Below are positions 51,196-62,656 of a DNA stretch of 64,000 bases, piece by piece. Source of the DNA: Marinimicrobium hydrolyticum (lineage in GTDB: Bacteria; Pseudomonadota; Gammaproteobacteria; Pseudomonadales; Cellvibrionaceae); contig NZ_JAVDDU010000012.1 in the NCBI RefSeq assembly GCF_030848505.1, positions 1-64,000 on the forward strand. The letters are read 5' to 3'. Numbering within the stretch: position 1 is the stretch's first letter; every line of letters starts with the position of its first letter. The notes below the pieces were generated by a model. It did no database searches, had not been told where the DNA came from, and saw only the letters and a program-made list of their open reading frames with translations. The position numbers were made by a program, and so were the translations under genes.

Positions 51196-53412
51196 TCAAT
51201 GGACGTCTTTCCAATATTCCCGACTCAGCAGGTAGGCAAATATAAAGAACACGGACAAAAACAGCAGTACATACACCCCAATACGCTGACGAGTCAGTGC
51301 AATGGGTTCTGCGACATAGGTCAGGAAGTTCACCAGGTCGTATATGACGCCATCAAACTCTTCCGGTGTCAGTGACCCTTGCAGACTCCCCTCCACCAAT
51401 TGGCCGCACTCCTCATTCATCACCGGGTTGCCAATCTCATCACGCTGAGTTGAGCCATCAGCGTTGAGCATTGGTGCAGGAGCACATTCCGGCAGCCCCT
51501 GTAGATCGAGCATCACATGAGGCATGCCGACATTTTCAAATACTCGGTTGTTCACACCATAAGGGCGCGTGTCATCCCGGTAAAAGTTACGCAGGAAAGT
51601 ATACAACCAATCTGGGTTCCGAGCGCGTGCCACCAGGGTTAGATCCGGGGGCATAACGCCGAAGAACCGGGTGGCGTCCTGCGGGCGCATGGAAATTTCC
51701 ATAAGATCGCCAATCGACTGATCGCTAAATACCAACTGCTCCATCATGATTTCTTCCGGAATGCCCAAGTCAGTAGCGACTCGTTCATAGCGGGAGAACT
51801 TCGCAGAGTGACAGCCCATGCAATAGTTAGCAAAGAACTTGGCACCACGCTGGAGGGAGGCATTATCTCTCAAGTCTGGTTTCATCTGATCGCAGGGTAT
51901 ATCCCCACAGCCACCACCACCGGCTGCCACAGCGGAGATGGGAATCACCACCAACGCGGCGAACAGAGCAAGACCACCCAAAACCAGCTTCAAGGGCAAG
52001 CCTTTCATCTGAACACGATCCGGCTCGGGGCGAGTTTCATCTCGGCTGGTCAACCAGGGCAGAGCAAAGAAGGCCACAGCCAGTACAAAGCTCAACAGGC
52101 GAATCAAAAACGGAACATCACCACCCAAGTTCTGGAAGGTCATGATCAGGAAGAACAACCCAAACACGCCGCAGATAATCCAGCTGATAATGGACGTGCG
52201 CTTAATGTGCGTACTGGTCCAGATCGGCATGGTGATGAAGTAGGCGAAATAGAACACGGTCGCCACCTGGGCCAGAAGCGTACGGCCTTCAGTGGGTGCC
52301 TGAACACCCAGATAACCCAGCACAACGAACATGGCAGCAAAGACCATCAGCCCCACACGAGCGATGTTGCCTTTGTAGCGCATGGAATTTACACGCGCAC
52401 GATCCAGCCAGGGTAGCACGAACAGGATGGCAATAGCCGCACCCATTGCCACCAAGCCCAAAAACTTGGAGTCCAGAGGACCAATATCAATGGTCACTGC
52501 ACGCAGGATGGCGTAGAAGGGTGTGAAGTACCACACAGGCGCAATGTGCTCAGGAGTCTTGAGCCTATTGGCCTCTTCGAAGTTGGCGTATTCCAGGAAG
52601 AAGCCGCCCATCTCTGGCATAAAGAACAGTACGATACAGAATACAAACAGGAATACAGCAACACCGACCAAGTCATGCACGGTGTAGTAGGGGTGGAAAC
52701 GCACACCGTCTTTGGGAATGCCGTTTTCATCTTTATGCTTTTTAATGTCTACGCCGTCGGGGTTGTTGGAGCCGACTTCGTGCAGAGCCAGAATATGCAG
52801 CACTACCAAACCCAGCAGAACGATAGGCAAAGCCACCACGTGCAGAGCAAAGAAGCGATTCAGAGTAATGCCGGAAATCAGATAGTCACCACGGATCCAC
52901 TGCACCAGGTCGTCACCGATCACTGGAATGGCACCGAACAGCGACACAATCACCTGCGCGCCCCAATAGGACATTTGCCCCCAAGGCAGCACGTAACCCA
53001 GGAAAGCCTCGGCCATAAGTACCAGGTAGATGGTCATGCCGAAGATCCACACCAGCTCGCGCGGCGCTTTGTACGAGCCGTACATCAGACCACGGAACAT
53101 GTGCAGGTAGACAACCACAAAGAAGGCAGAAGCACCGGTGGAGTGCATGTAGCGCAGCAACCAACCGTATTCCACGTCCCGCATAATGTATTCCACGGAC
53201 GCAAAAGCGCCTTCGGCGGAGGGAACGTAGTTCATGGTCAACCAAATGCCGGTGACCAGCTGGTTGACCAAAACCAACAGGGATAGAACCCCGAAGATGT
53301 ACCAAAAATTAAAGTTCTTGGGCGCGTAGTATTTACCCGCATGGGTATCCCACGCCCGTTGTACTGGCAATCGGTCGTTAATCCATTGCCACAGCCCTGT
53401 CGACTGACTCAT
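51196..53412 (-). CDS. Cytochrome b / cytochrome c1 fusion of the bc1 complex
   Basis: A 738-residue polypeptide joining both cytochrome subunits of complex III. Residues 1 to about 420 are cytochrome b: four haem-ligand His in two helices (Tyr-Met-His...Tyr-Leu-His and Leu-His...Leu-His), Gly-Tyr-Val-Leu-Pro-Trp-Gly-Gln-Met, and the Pro-Val-Trp-Tyr quinol-site motif. Then come extra helices and an internal signal-like segment ending Ala-Val-Ala-Ala (about 475-500). Cytochrome c1 follows with haem site Cys-Met-Gly-Cys-His at 531-535, a Met-Pro-Pro-Asp-Leu region and a C-terminal anchor. Probably cleaved after translation like rhizobial FbcH. No stop lies between the two parts. ATGA overlap with the Rieske gene. 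Confidence 0.9.
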   Translation of the reverse strand: MSQSTGLWQWINDRLPVQRAWDTHAGKYYAPKNFNFWYIFGVLSLLVLVNQLVTGIWLTMNYVPSAEGAFASVEYIMRDVEYGWLLRYMHSTGASAFFVVVYLHMFRGLMYGSYKAPRELVWIFGMTIYLVLMAEAFLGYVLPWGQMSYWGAQVIVSLFGAIPVIGDDLVQWIRGDYLISGITLNRFFALHVVALPIVLLGLVVLHILALHEVGSNNPDGVDIKKHKDENGIPKDGVRFHPYYTVHDLVGVAVFLFVFCIVLFFMPEMGGFFLEYANFEEANRLKTPEHIAPVWYFTPFYAILRAVTIDIGPLDSKFLGLVAMGAAIAILFVLPWLDRARVNSMRYKGNIARVGLMVFAAMFVVLGYLGVQAPTEGRTLLAQVATVFYFAYFITMPIWTSTHIKRTSIISWIICGVFGLFFLIMTFQNLGGDVPFLIRLLSFVLAVAFFALPWLTSRDETRPEPDRVQMKGLPLKLVLGGLALFAALVVIPISAVAAGGGGCGDIPCDQMKPDLRDNASLQRGAKFFANYCMGCHSAKFSRYERVATDLGIPEEIMMEQLVFSDQSIGDLMEISMRPQDATRFFGVMPPDLTLVARARNPDWLYTFLRNFYRDDTRPYGVNNRVFENVGMPHVMLDLQGLPECAPAPMLNADGSTQRDEIGNPVMNEECGQLVEGSLQGSLTPEEFDGVIYDLVNFLTYVAEPIALTRQRIGVYVLLFLSVFFIFAYLLSREYWKDVH

Positions 53413-54008
53413 ACCACTTCCTCCGGATCCTCGCCAATGACCAAAACGTTATCGCCCTCATAACGGTGCGGCGGTACTTCCAGATTGGTCGGAGCGGGAA
53501 CGCCCCGGTAAACACGTCCAGCCATATCAAATCGAGAGCCATGACACGCGCAAAAGAAACCGCCTTGCCAGCTTTCACCACCCAGATCCTGTGCGCCTAC
53601 GTCCGGACGGAACGCGGGAGCGCAGCCCAGGTGAGTGCACAGACCCAGCAACACAAGGTACTCTTCTCGGATAGAGCGGGTGGGGTTTTGAGCGTAAGGC
53701 GGCTGTTGGGGTTCTTCGGAGTTGGGATCGCGCAGTTGACCTTCCACTTTGGCCAGACCGGCAATCGCTTCAGGAGTGCGGCGTACGATGTATACCGGTC
53801 GGCCCCGCCACTCCACTGTGATCATTTGTCCGGGCTCGATCTTGCCGATGTTTTGCCTGACTGGCGCGCCAGCGGCTCGAGCCTTGGCACTGGGGTTCCA
53901 GGAACCCACAAACGGTACAGCGACACCGACTGCACCCACGGCACCTACCACGGAAGTGGCAGCCGTGAGCACCCGGCGACGCGTTTTATTCACAACGTCA
54001 TTTGTCAT
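53409..54008 (-). CDS. petA: Rieske iron-sulfur subunit of cytochrome bc1
   Basis: A 199-residue [2Fe-2S] protein. A twin-arginine signal/anchor (Lys-Thr-Arg-Arg-Arg-Val-Leu) and hydrophobic helix lead to the cluster-binding boxes Cys-Thr-His-Leu-Gly-Cys and Cys-Ala-Cys-His-Gly-Ser. GGGGAGAAG precedes the ATG. Its stop overlaps the start of the cytochrome b-c1 gene. Confidence 0.96.
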   Translation of the reverse strand: MTNDVVNKTRRRVLTAATSVVGAVGAVGVAVPFVGSWNPSAKARAAGAPVRQNIGKIEPGQMITVEWRGRPVYIVRRTPEAIAGLAKVEGQLRDPNSEEPQQPPYAQNPTRSIREEYLVLLGLCTHLGCAPAFRPDVGAQDLGGESWQGGFFCACHGSRFDMAGRVYRGVPAPTNLEVPPHRYEGDNVLVIGEDPEEVV

Positions 54009-54196
54009 TGACGAACTTCTCCCCTAACAGCTTCTGACGGCCAGTAAATCACTAAGATTCAACGATTTAGGATGGGGTCAAGGAACCCAAAAAATTGGCC
54101 AATCTTAAAGAAATTATGTGCCGCTTACAAGAATAACCCCGCGCGGACTAAGGTTCCGGCGCCAGGTCTCTAGAAGAAACGAATACAGTACACGCA

Positions 54197-54232
54197 TAAA
54201 AAAACGCCCGGGCCAGTACCGACCTGGGCGTT
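54197..54232 (-). terminator. Rho-independent terminator of rplM-rpsI
   Basis: On the minus strand AACGCCC...GGGCGTT stem with inner GG/CC pairs and seven Ts, about 50 bases past the rpsI stop. Confidence 0.9.
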
Positions 54233-54284
54233 CTCCGTACCCATTTGCCCAACCAGCGGCCGGGCCTCCGGATCGGGGGGGCTC

Positions 54285-54677
54285 TTAACGCTTGGAGTAC
54301 TGTGGTCTCTTACGCGCTTTGCGCAAGCCCACTTTCTTACGCTCCACTGCACGCGAGTCGCGTGTTACGTAGCCCGCTTCACGCAAGGTTCCACGCAAGC
54401 TTTCATCGTATTCCATCAGAGCGCGAGTCAAGCCGTGACGAATAGCGCCGGCTTGGCCAAAGCTGCCTCCGCCGCGAACGGTCACGTTGATGTCAAACTT
54501 GTCCACCATGTCAACGTTTTCCAGAGGCTGGCGAACAATCATTCGCGACACCTCACGACCGAAATACTGGTCCAACGGACGGTCGTTAACCACGATGTTA
54601 CCGGTGCCGGAAGCAATAAAAACTCTCGCTGTGGAGGTCTTGCGGCGGCCGGTGCCGTAATATTGAGTAACTGCCAT
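54285..54677 (-). CDS. rpsI: 30S ribosomal protein S9
   Basis: A 130-residue ribosomal protein beginning Gln-Tyr-Tyr-Gly-Thr-Gly-Arg-Arg-Lys and ending in the basic tail Arg-Pro-Gln-Tyr-Ser-Lys-Arg that reaches the P-site tRNA. Gly-Gly-(Gly)-Ser-Phe-Gly-Gln-Ala-Gly-Ala-Ile-Arg-His-Gly is the S9 signature. Co-transcribed with rplM. Confidence 0.98.
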   Translation of the reverse strand: MAVTQYYGTGRRKTSTARVFIASGTGNIVVNDRPLDQYFGREVSRMIVRQPLENVDMVDKFDINVTVRGGGSFGQAGAIRHGLTRALMEYDESLRGTLREAGYVTRDSRAVERKKVGLRKARKRPQYSKR

Positions 54678-54691
54678 AATCAGCGTCCCGG

Positions 54692-55120
54692 TTAGATTTT
54701 CAATTCTTGAGGTTGCTGAGCAGTGTGCGGATGCTCACTACCTGCGTACACTTTCAGTTTGGACAACATGGCGCGCCCCAGTGGGCCTTTGGGCATCATG
54801 CCTTTAACCGCTTTCTGGATGGTGCGCTCGGGGGCTTTTTCTATCAATTTCTCGAAGCTGATAGATTTAATGCCGCCGATATGGCCGGTATGGTGATAGT
54901 AGATCTTGTCCTTTGCCTTTTTGCCGGTAACGCGTACTTGCTCGGCGTTTATCACCACGATGTAATCACCGGTGTCCACATGGGGAGTGTACTCAGGCTT
55001 GTGCTTTCCGCGCAGACGAGTTGCGATCTCGGTGGCCATACGGCCCAGAGTCTTGCCCGCTGCATCGATGACGAACCAGTCATGGGAGACTGATTCCGCT
55101 TTAGCACTATATGTCTTCAT
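54692..55120 (-). CDS. rplM: 50S ribosomal protein L13
   Basis: A 142-residue ribosomal protein with the usual [13 protein letters not shown] start and Gly-Met-(Met)-Pro-Lys-Gly-Pro-Leu-Gly-Arg near the end. AGGA lies five bases before the ATG. First gene of rplM-rpsI. Confidence 0.98.
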   Translation of the reverse strand: MKTYSAKAESVSHDWFVIDAAGKTLGRMATEIATRLRGKHKPEYTPHVDTGDYIVVINAEQVRVTGKKAKDKIYYHHTGHIGGIKSISFEKLIEKAPERTIQKAVKGMMPKGPLGRAMLSKLKVYAGSEHPHTAQQPQELKI

Positions 55121-55234
55121 GTTATTCCTGCCTCAGGAGGTGCTTCCCATAAAAGAGCGCGAATACTACATAAGCCCCCGTGGGTTTTCAAGGGCTTTTC
55201 GCGGATTTTTCACTGTCGGTCAACGACGACGGGC

Positions 55235-56350
55235 TCAGGGTTTGTGGGCCAAAGCCAGGTAGTCGACACTCTGCATTTCCAGCAGCCGACTGACGGTACG
55301 CTGAAATTCAAATGTCAGTCGCCCTTCCTCGTAGAGAGTTGTCAGAGGCTTAGCGGCCGAGATCACCAATTTGACCCGGCGATCGTAGAATTCATCCACC
55401 ATATTGATAAAGCGCCGAGCCTGGTCATCGTTACTCCACCCCAGAGCGGGCACGTTGCTGACCACTACGGCGTGGTATTCCCGTGCCAACTCAATGTAGT
55501 CGTTCTGAGACCTCGGGCCGTCGCATAGGTTTACAAAATCGAACCAGGCCACATCCTCTCCCACATAGCGAGCCTCAATGGTCCGACCCTCAACCTCCAG
55601 TGCCTGATTGGGGCGAATTTCTCCGCGCGCCGGCACCAAAGAATGGAAACTGGCCAGTAAACTTTTGTCGGCTGCGTCGTCCAATGGCGAATGGTACAGC
55701 TCCGCTTGGCGTAACGCACGCAGACGGTGATCACTGTCGCCATTTATTTCAATGGTCAGGGTATGACGCTGAATCAGGTCAATGGCCGGCAAGAATCTGG
55801 CCCGCTGCAAACCGTCACGATAGAGCTGTTGAGGGGGAATATTGGAGGTGGCTACTAGCGTGACTCCACGTGCAAACAGGGCTTCCAACAGGGTTGCCAG
55901 GATCATCGCATCGGTAATATCGGTGACGAAAAACTCATCGAAACAGATGACCCGCGCCTCTTTGGCCAAAGCGTCGGCCACACCTTCCAACGGGTTCTTG
56001 TGCCCCGCAAGGCGTTTCAACTCTTCGTGGACTCGCCGCATAAACCGGTGGAAATGCACCCGCTGCTTGCGCTCAAAGGGCAAACTCTCATAAAAATTGT
56101 CCATTAAGTAGGTTTTGCCCCGGCCAACGCCACCCCACATATACAGTCCCTGCACCGGCTCGGGCATTCGCCCCAGAAGGCGAAGCAAGCGTGCGCGTAA
56201 ACCCGCTGGCGGCTCCGGAGCAGCCGTGAGCGCCTCATAAAGCCTCTGCAGCGCCTCCACCGCCCGCGCTTGGGCGGAGTCAGCCCGGAAGCCCGGCCGC
56301 ATCAGGTCGCGCTCATAGCGCCCGCGTGGATCATCCTGTGTGGCGCTCAC
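55235..56350 (-). CDS. zapE: Cell division protein ZapE (AFG1-like ATPase)
   Basis: A 371-residue AAA-type ATPase that acts at the Z-ring under stress. Walker A is Gly-Gly-Val-Gly-Arg-Gly-Lys-Thr; Walker B is Val-Ile-Cys-Phe-Asp-Glu-Phe-Phe-Val-Thr-Asp; Ala-Thr-Ser-Asn-Ile-Pro-Pro is the sensor-1 region. The start is GTG 56350 with GAGGGAG upstream. Upstream of rplM and downstream of a hydrolase gene on the same strand. Confidence 0.94.
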   Translation of the reverse strand: MSATQDDPRGRYERDLMRPGFRADSAQARAVEALQRLYEALTAAPEPPAGLRARLLRLLGRMPEPVQGLYMWGGVGRGKTYLMDNFYESLPFERKQRVHFHRFMRRVHEELKRLAGHKNPLEGVADALAKEARVICFDEFFVTDITDAMILATLLEALFARGVTLVATSNIPPQQLYRDGLQRARFLPAIDLIQRHTLTIEINGDSDHRLRALRQAELYHSPLDDAADKSLLASFHSLVPARGEIRPNQALEVEGRTIEARYVGEDVAWFDFVNLCDGPRSQNDYIELAREYHAVVVSNVPALGWSNDDQARRFINMVDEFYDRRVKLVISAAKPLTTLYEEGRLTFEFQRTVSRLLEMQSVDYLALAHKP

Positions 56351-56390
56351 GCTCCCTCGCCCCCCACATTGAATCCAGTGCGCTGCCCCA

Positions 56391-57065
56391 TCAAACTCTT
56401 CCCTCCAGTTGCGCCGGCAAGGTGTCCAGGAGGTCTTTCTTTAGCGTCACCAGGCCACCGTGGAAAAAATGCCCCGCGTCGGGGTAGCGCAGCAATTGCA
56501 ATGGCGACTCAATTCGCTCACGCCACTGATAGACGGAATCGGGCTCCACCACATCATCCTGATCTCCCTGAATTAAGCACACCGGGCACGGAAAGCGCCC
56601 TTCTTGGTCATAGGGGTAGCGCGCTACCGGTGGAGCGACAAGGGTCAGATGTTGAACCGCCCAATCACTGCGATAAGTGGCTTGCGCCGCCACCGAAGAT
56701 CCGAATGAGAACCCGGCCAGCAAAAGGTTCGAGTGAATACCCTGGGATTTCACCCAAGACACCACAGCCAGCAAGTCATCCACTTCGCCCCGGGCGTTAT
56801 CGAATTCGCCGCCGCTCTCGCCCACACCACGAAAATTAAAGCGCACCGAATCGACCCCCAAGTCCCGGTAGACGCGCATCAGCGTTGTCACCACTTTATT
56901 GTTCATAGTACCGCCGTGCAGCGGATGCGGATGGCAGACTACTGCCACCAGGCCGCGACCAGCCAGGGGGCCCTCTGACTGGCCGGCTTGCGTGCGCGCC
57001 TCCAGCTGACCCACCGGGCCATCGATAGCAATTGCTGTCTCGGTCTGAGAAAATGACTCGCTCAT
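56391..57065 (-). CDS. Alpha/beta hydrolase (KANL3/Tex30-like)
   Basis: A 224-residue hydrolase. Val-Cys-His-Pro-His-Pro-Leu-His-Gly-Gly-Thr is the oxyanion region, the nucleophile Ser is in Gly-Phe-Ser-Phe-Gly, the acid is in Gln-Gly-Asp-Gln-Asp-Asp and the His in Gly-His-Phe-Phe-His-Gly: a full catalytic triad. The N-terminus reads Met-Ser-Glu-Ser-Phe; GAGGTAG lies six bases before the ATG. It is probably co-transcribed with zapE. Substrate unknown. Confidence 0.87.
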   Translation of the reverse strand: MSESFSQTETAIAIDGPVGQLEARTQAGQSEGPLAGRGLVAVVCHPHPLHGGTMNNKVVTTLMRVYRDLGVDSVRFNFRGVGESGGEFDNARGEVDDLLAVVSWVKSQGIHSNLLLAGFSFGSSVAAQATYRSDWAVQHLTLVAPPVARYPYDQEGRFPCPVCLIQGDQDDVVEPDSVYQWRERIESPLQLLRYPDAGHFFHGGLVTLKKDLLDTLPAQLEGRV

Positions 57066-57232
57066 GGCGCTACCTCTTTAAAAAAACGAACCCGCATCGG
57101 GAATGTATAAAAAATGTACGAAGACCCGACTGCCGGACCGAAAAAAGTCGTATAATACCTTGAGCACCGGGCTCTTTGCATGGATGCCCTCAAACGCCCG
57201 CAGTAATTATCAGTACACCTTAGGAGAATTTT

Positions 57233-57736
57233 GTGGTTTCAATCAGCACCCTCGTTATTACCGGCCTGCTTTGTCTGCTGGGCGGAGCGGCCTTGGGCGC
57301 CTCCTTGTTAAACCTGTGGGGTCCGCCAAACCGGACTCGCGAGCTGGAAGAGCGCTTGTACCGAGCTGAAAACGAGTTAAAAAAATACCAACAAGATGTA
57401 ACTCAGCATTTTTCCCGCACGTCCGAGCTGGTCAACAACCTGACCCACAGCTATCGGGAAGTGTACGAGCACTTGGCCAATAGCGCTCTCAAACTGACCA
57501 CGCCGGCCATGAGTCGCCAGATTTTGGAATCGGCCAACAGTCAGTTGCTGGGCGACGAAACCACGTACATCAGCGAGGAAAGCTACGAAGCCCCCCGGGA
57601 CTGGGCACCCAAGCGGGGCCCGGGTACCTTGAGCGAAGATTACGGGCTACACGAGGAAGACGAGCCGGAAACGGATACGTCGGAGCTTCAGCTAGAAGAC
57701 CCCGAAACCCACCAAACCACCACCGAGCGCTCCTAA
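57233..57736 (+). CDS. zapG: ZapG/YhcB-like DUF1043 protein
   Basis: A 167-residue inner-membrane protein: one N-terminal helix (about 6-28), then a coiled-coil segment (about 37-90) with the YhcB-family Tyr-Gln-Gln-Asp-Val-(Thr)-x-His-Phe-Ser/Arg-Thr-Ser-Glu-Leu and Tyr-Arg-x-Val-Tyr-Glu-His-Leu. An acidic disordered tail follows. It links envelope growth and division. The start is GTG with AGGAGA at 57222-57227. It is followed by the DegS-like protease, a common pair. Confidence 0.9.
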   Translation: MVSISTLVITGLLCLLGGAALGASLLNLWGPPNRTRELEERLYRAENELKKYQQDVTQHFSRTSELVNNLTHSYREVYEHLANSALKLTTPAMSRQILESANSQLLGDETTYISEESYEAPRDWAPKRGPGTLSEDYGLHEEDEPETDTSELQLEDPETHQTTTERS

Positions 57737-57788
57737 ACGTCCAGCAGGAGCGCTATCGACCGGCAAGGCAGCAAGAGCGGAGCTTTCT

Positions 57789-58955
57789 ATGGCGGCATTA
57801 CGCCTGTTTCAATCCCTGGGGTGGCCGGTTGCGGCCGGGCTCCTTATCGCTCTGCTGACTTTGTTGGTGTTCCCAGAACTGCGCCCGGCTCCCTTGCTGG
57901 ACGCCAGCCCCCGCAATTCTTCAGCCAGTCAGCCCCAGACACTACACTCCTATGCTGACGCCGTCGACCGGGCGGCACCAGCGGTGGTCAACATTTACAC
58001 CCGCAAAACCCTCGAGCTCAATCGTCACCCGCTAGAGGGCCACCCCCTCTACCGACATCTACAGCGCAATCCGGACCAGCCTCAACAACAACGCCGACAG
58101 CTGGCTCTGGGCTCGGGCGTGATTGTGGATACGCGCGGATACCTGCTCACCAATGAACACGTAATCCGAGGCGCGGAAGACATTTTGGTACTCCTGCACG
58201 ATGGCCGCGAAACTCGCGCTCAGTTGGTGGGCACGGACCCAGACAGCGACTTGGCGGTACTGAAAATTGAGCTAAACCAGCTCACCGCCATCGAAGTGGG
58301 AGAGCCCACCCATGCCAGAGTGGGCGATATTGTCCTGGCCATCGGCAACCCTTTCGGGGTAGGCCAGACGGTGACTCAGGGCATTATTAGTGCTACCGGA
58401 CGATGGAATCTGAATATCAGCGAGTATGAAAACTTTCTGCAAACGGACGCGGCCATTAACGTGGGCAACTCCGGCGGCGCCCTGGTGGACACCCAAGGCA
58501 GACTTTTGGGTATCAACACCGCCATTTTGCGAGAAAGCGAGTTCTTGGGCCAAAGTGAATTTTCGGTGGGGGTCAGCTTTGCCATTCCCGCCGATACGGC
58601 GATGAACTCACTGCGTGAAATCATTGAGCACGGACGCGTGGTACGCGGTTGGCTGGGCCTGGAAGCCCAACCACTCACTCCTCAATTGGCACGAGAGTTT
58701 TCGGTAGAACCCGGTATTGAAGGTGTGCTGGTAACGGCGATTTACGCCGACAGCCCGGCGCATGTGGCCGGGCTCAACCCCGGCGACATACTTACCCACA
58801 TCGACGATCAATCTGTAGGCGAAGACGGGCGCCGGGGTATGAACCAGATAGCGGCCACCGAGCCCGGCAGCGAAGTCACTTTACAGGTGGTTCGCGATGG
58901 TCGACGCCTACGGCTTGAAGCCGTCATCAGCGAACGACCGACGGAATCCAGTTAA
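57789..58955 (+). CDS. degS: Membrane-anchored serine protease, DegS type
   Basis: A 388-residue HtrA-family protease. One N-terminal membrane helix (about 10-30) anchors it. The catalytic triad is His124 (Thr-Asn-Glu-His-Val), Asp154 (Asp-Leu-Ala-Val-Leu) and Ser228 (Gly-Asn-Ser-Gly-Gly). A single PDZ domain occupies about residues 280-375, which fits DegS rather than DegP/DegQ. DegS starts sigma-E activation by cutting the anti-sigma factor when unfolded outer-membrane proteins appear. It overlaps hisD tail-to-tail by four bases. Confidence 0.9.
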   Translation: MAALRLFQSLGWPVAAGLLIALLTLLVFPELRPAPLLDASPRNSSASQPQTLHSYADAVDRAAPAVVNIYTRKTLELNRHPLEGHPLYRHLQRNPDQPQQQRRQLALGSGVIVDTRGYLLTNEHVIRGAEDILVLLHDGRETRAQLVGTDPDSDLAVLKIELNQLTAIEVGEPTHARVGDIVLAIGNPFGVGQTVTQGIISATGRWNLNISEYENFLQTDAAINVGNSGGALVDTQGRLLGINTAILRESEFLGQSEFSVGVSFAIPADTAMNSLREIIEHGRVVRGWLGLEAQPLTPQLAREFSVEPGIEGVLVTAIYADSPAHVAGLNPGDILTHIDDQSVGEDGRRGMNQIAATEPGSEVTLQVVRDGRRLRLEAVISERPTESS

Positions 58956-60280
58956 TCCTGCTTGCTCTCCAGCATACGTAACTCTGCCGACCGTGCATGC
59001 GCTTCCAAGTCTTCACTGCGCGCCAAAACCGAGGCGGTGCGCGCCAGGACATCAGCTCCTTGCGGCGAGCACATAATAATAGAACTGCGCTTCTGGAAGT
59101 CGTACACCCCCAGTGGCGAGGAAAAGCGCGCCGTACCTGACGTGGGTAGAACATGGTTCGGACCCGCACAGTAATCACCCAACGCCTCGGGCGTGTAACG
59201 ACCCATAAAGATCGCACCGGCGTGACGCACCTTCGGCAGTAGGGATTCTGGATCCGCTACCGACAACTCCAGGTGCTCGGGCGCAATGCGATTACTCACC
59301 ACCAGAGCCTGATCCATATCCACGACTTTAATCAAAGCCCCCCTCTTAGCCAATGACTCTCGGGCAATTTTGCTGCGCTGCAAATCCGGCAGCAAGCGCG
59401 CCATGGCTTGCTCCACTTGAACCAGAAAGTCAGCGTCAGGGCTCACCAAGATCGACTGAGCTTGCTCGTCGTGCTCGGCTTGGCTGAACAAATCCATGGC
59501 GATCCATTCTGGGTCCGTCTGGCCGTCGCAAATCACCAGAATCTCGGACGGGCCAGCGATCATGTCGATATCCACCTGCCCGTATACGGCGCGCTTAGCC
59601 GTAGCCACATAGATATTGCCGGGGCCGACTATCTTATCGACTTTGGGAATCGATTCTGTGCCAAAGGCCAGGGCGGCCACGGCTTGGGCGCCGCCGATCG
59701 TAACCACGCGATCGACGCCAGCGATAGCGGCCGCCGCCAAAACCATGGAGCTCAGTTCACCGTCCGGCGCCGGCACCACCATGATCAGCTCATCCACACC
59801 CGCTACTTTTGCGGGAATGGCATTCATCAATACAGAAGAGGGATAGGAAGCCTTGCCGCCAGGCACGTACAGGCCGACCCGCTCCATGGCGGTGATCTGT
59901 TGGCCGAGCACGGTGCCGTCTGCCTCTGTGTAGCGCCAGGAAGCTTGATGCTGGCGCTCGTGATAACGACGCACACGTTCTGCCGCCACTTCCAGGGCCT
60001 GGCGCTGCTCTGGGGAAATATCTTCAAGCGCTTGCTGAAGCAGCTCCGGCGCCAGAGTCAGCTCCGCCATGCTGCTAGCCTGGCGGCGATCCAAGCGGTT
60101 GGTGTATTCCACGACGGCGTCGTCACCGCGGCTTTTTACCGCCTGTAGAATCTCTGCGACCACCTGAGTCACACCCGCGTCGGACACAGAGTCCCAGGCC
60201 AGCAGTGCATCCAGGCGAGCGTCAAAATCCGCTTGCGTGGCGTTTAAACGGGCAATGGAAAAATCGTTGGCATCAGCCAT
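58952..60280 (-). CDS. hisD: Histidinol dehydrogenase
   Basis: A 442-residue zinc enzyme oxidising histidinol to histidine in two NAD steps. Family segments visible: Gly-Leu-Tyr-Val-Pro-Gly-Gly, Lys-Ile-Val-Gly-Pro-Gly-Asn, Ile-Ala-Gly-Pro-Ser-Glu, and Ala-Pro-Glu-His-Leu-Glu-Leu (catalytic Glu-His). The C-terminal part has Gly-Pro-Asn-His-Val-Leu-Pro-Thr. It is last in mlaC-ibaG-murA-hisG-hisD. Confidence 0.97.
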   Translation of the reverse strand: MADANDFSIARLNATQADFDARLDALLAWDSVSDAGVTQVVAEILQAVKSRGDDAVVEYTNRLDRRQASSMAELTLAPELLQQALEDISPEQRQALEVAAERVRRYHERQHQASWRYTEADGTVLGQQITAMERVGLYVPGGKASYPSSVLMNAIPAKVAGVDELIMVVPAPDGELSSMVLAAAAIAGVDRVVTIGGAQAVAALAFGTESIPKVDKIVGPGNIYVATAKRAVYGQVDIDMIAGPSEILVICDGQTDPEWIAMDLFSQAEHDEQAQSILVSPDADFLVQVEQAMARLLPDLQRSKIARESLAKRGALIKVVDMDQALVVSNRIAPEHLELSVADPESLLPKVRHAGAIFMGRYTPEALGDYCAGPNHVLPTSGTARFSSPLGVYDFQKRSSIIMCSPQGADVLARTASVLARSEDLEAHARSAELRMLESKQD

Positions 60281-60331
60281 GGCGTAGCCTTCCTGTGAAA
60301 AGCAAAAAATTCGAGGCAGTGGGATGAATTA

Positions 60332-60985
60332 CTAAGCGCTGGTGACCGAATGCTCGGCACCAATCGCTTGAGCGATGGCGTCGATTATGGCCTCAATCTG
60401 CACGTGCTTCATTTTCATGGAGGCCTTGTTGACGATCAGCCGCGAGCTAATATCGGCGATGAACTCCCGGGATTCAAGACCATTGGCGCGCAGTGTATTG
60501 CCGGTATCGACAATGTCCACAATTTCGTCCGCCAGGTTCATAATCGGAGCCAGTTCCATGGCACCGTACAGTTTGATCACGTCGATCTGTCGGCCACACG
60601 TGGCGTAATACTGCTTGGCAATATTCACGTACTTGGTTGCCACTTTAATGCGCCCTTGCCGCACTGGCGCCCCGGCAATGGCAGCCGTCATCAGTTTGCA
60701 GCGCGCGATATTCAGATCCAGAGGCTCGTAAAGGCCTTCGGCACCGTTTTCCATCAGGGTATCCTTGCCGGACACGCCCATATCCGCCGCCCCAAACTGA
60801 ACATATGTGGGTACGTCGGCGCCGCGCAGCACCAGCAATTGAACATCGGGGCGATTGGTTTCAAACACCAGCTTGCGGCTTTTATCGATGTCCTCGGCAG
60901 GCACAATACCCGCCGCCGCTAACAGTGGCAGCGTCTCTTCCAGAATTCGGCCCTTGGTCAAAGCAATGGTCAGTATTTGGCTCAT
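60332..60985 (-). CDS. hisG: ATP phosphoribosyltransferase, short form HisG
   Basis: A 217-residue enzyme, first in histidine synthesis. The length shows the short form, which lacks the C-terminal regulatory domain and usually needs HisZ; hisZ is not in this window. The N-terminal Ile-Ala-Leu-Thr-Lys-Gly-Arg and the Asp-Ile-Val-Asp-Thr-Gly-x-Thr-Leu-(Arg)-Ala-Asn phosphoribosyl site are clear. ATG 60985 is chosen over the longer frame to 61054 that runs into murA. Confidence 0.96.
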   Translation of the reverse strand: MSQILTIALTKGRILEETLPLLAAAGIVPAEDIDKSRKLVFETNRPDVQLLVLRGADVPTYVQFGAADMGVSGKDTLMENGAEGLYEPLDLNIARCKLMTAAIAGAPVRQGRIKVATKYVNIAKQYYATCGRQIDVIKLYGAMELAPIMNLADEIVDIVDTGNTLRANGLESREFIADISSRLIVNKASMKMKHVQIEAIIDAIAQAIGAEHSVTSA

Positions 60986-60996
60986 AATGTGAAGTC

Positions 60997-62545
<1,549 letters not shown>

Positions 62546-62656
62546 AGATCCGGCTCTCGCTTTTGTACAGATGATCGAATTTGGGACCGGATCTTACCTG
62601 AACACGCCTTTGGGCGCACCCCTAAAGAGACGTGCGCCCAGAGGAATGGGTGGCTA

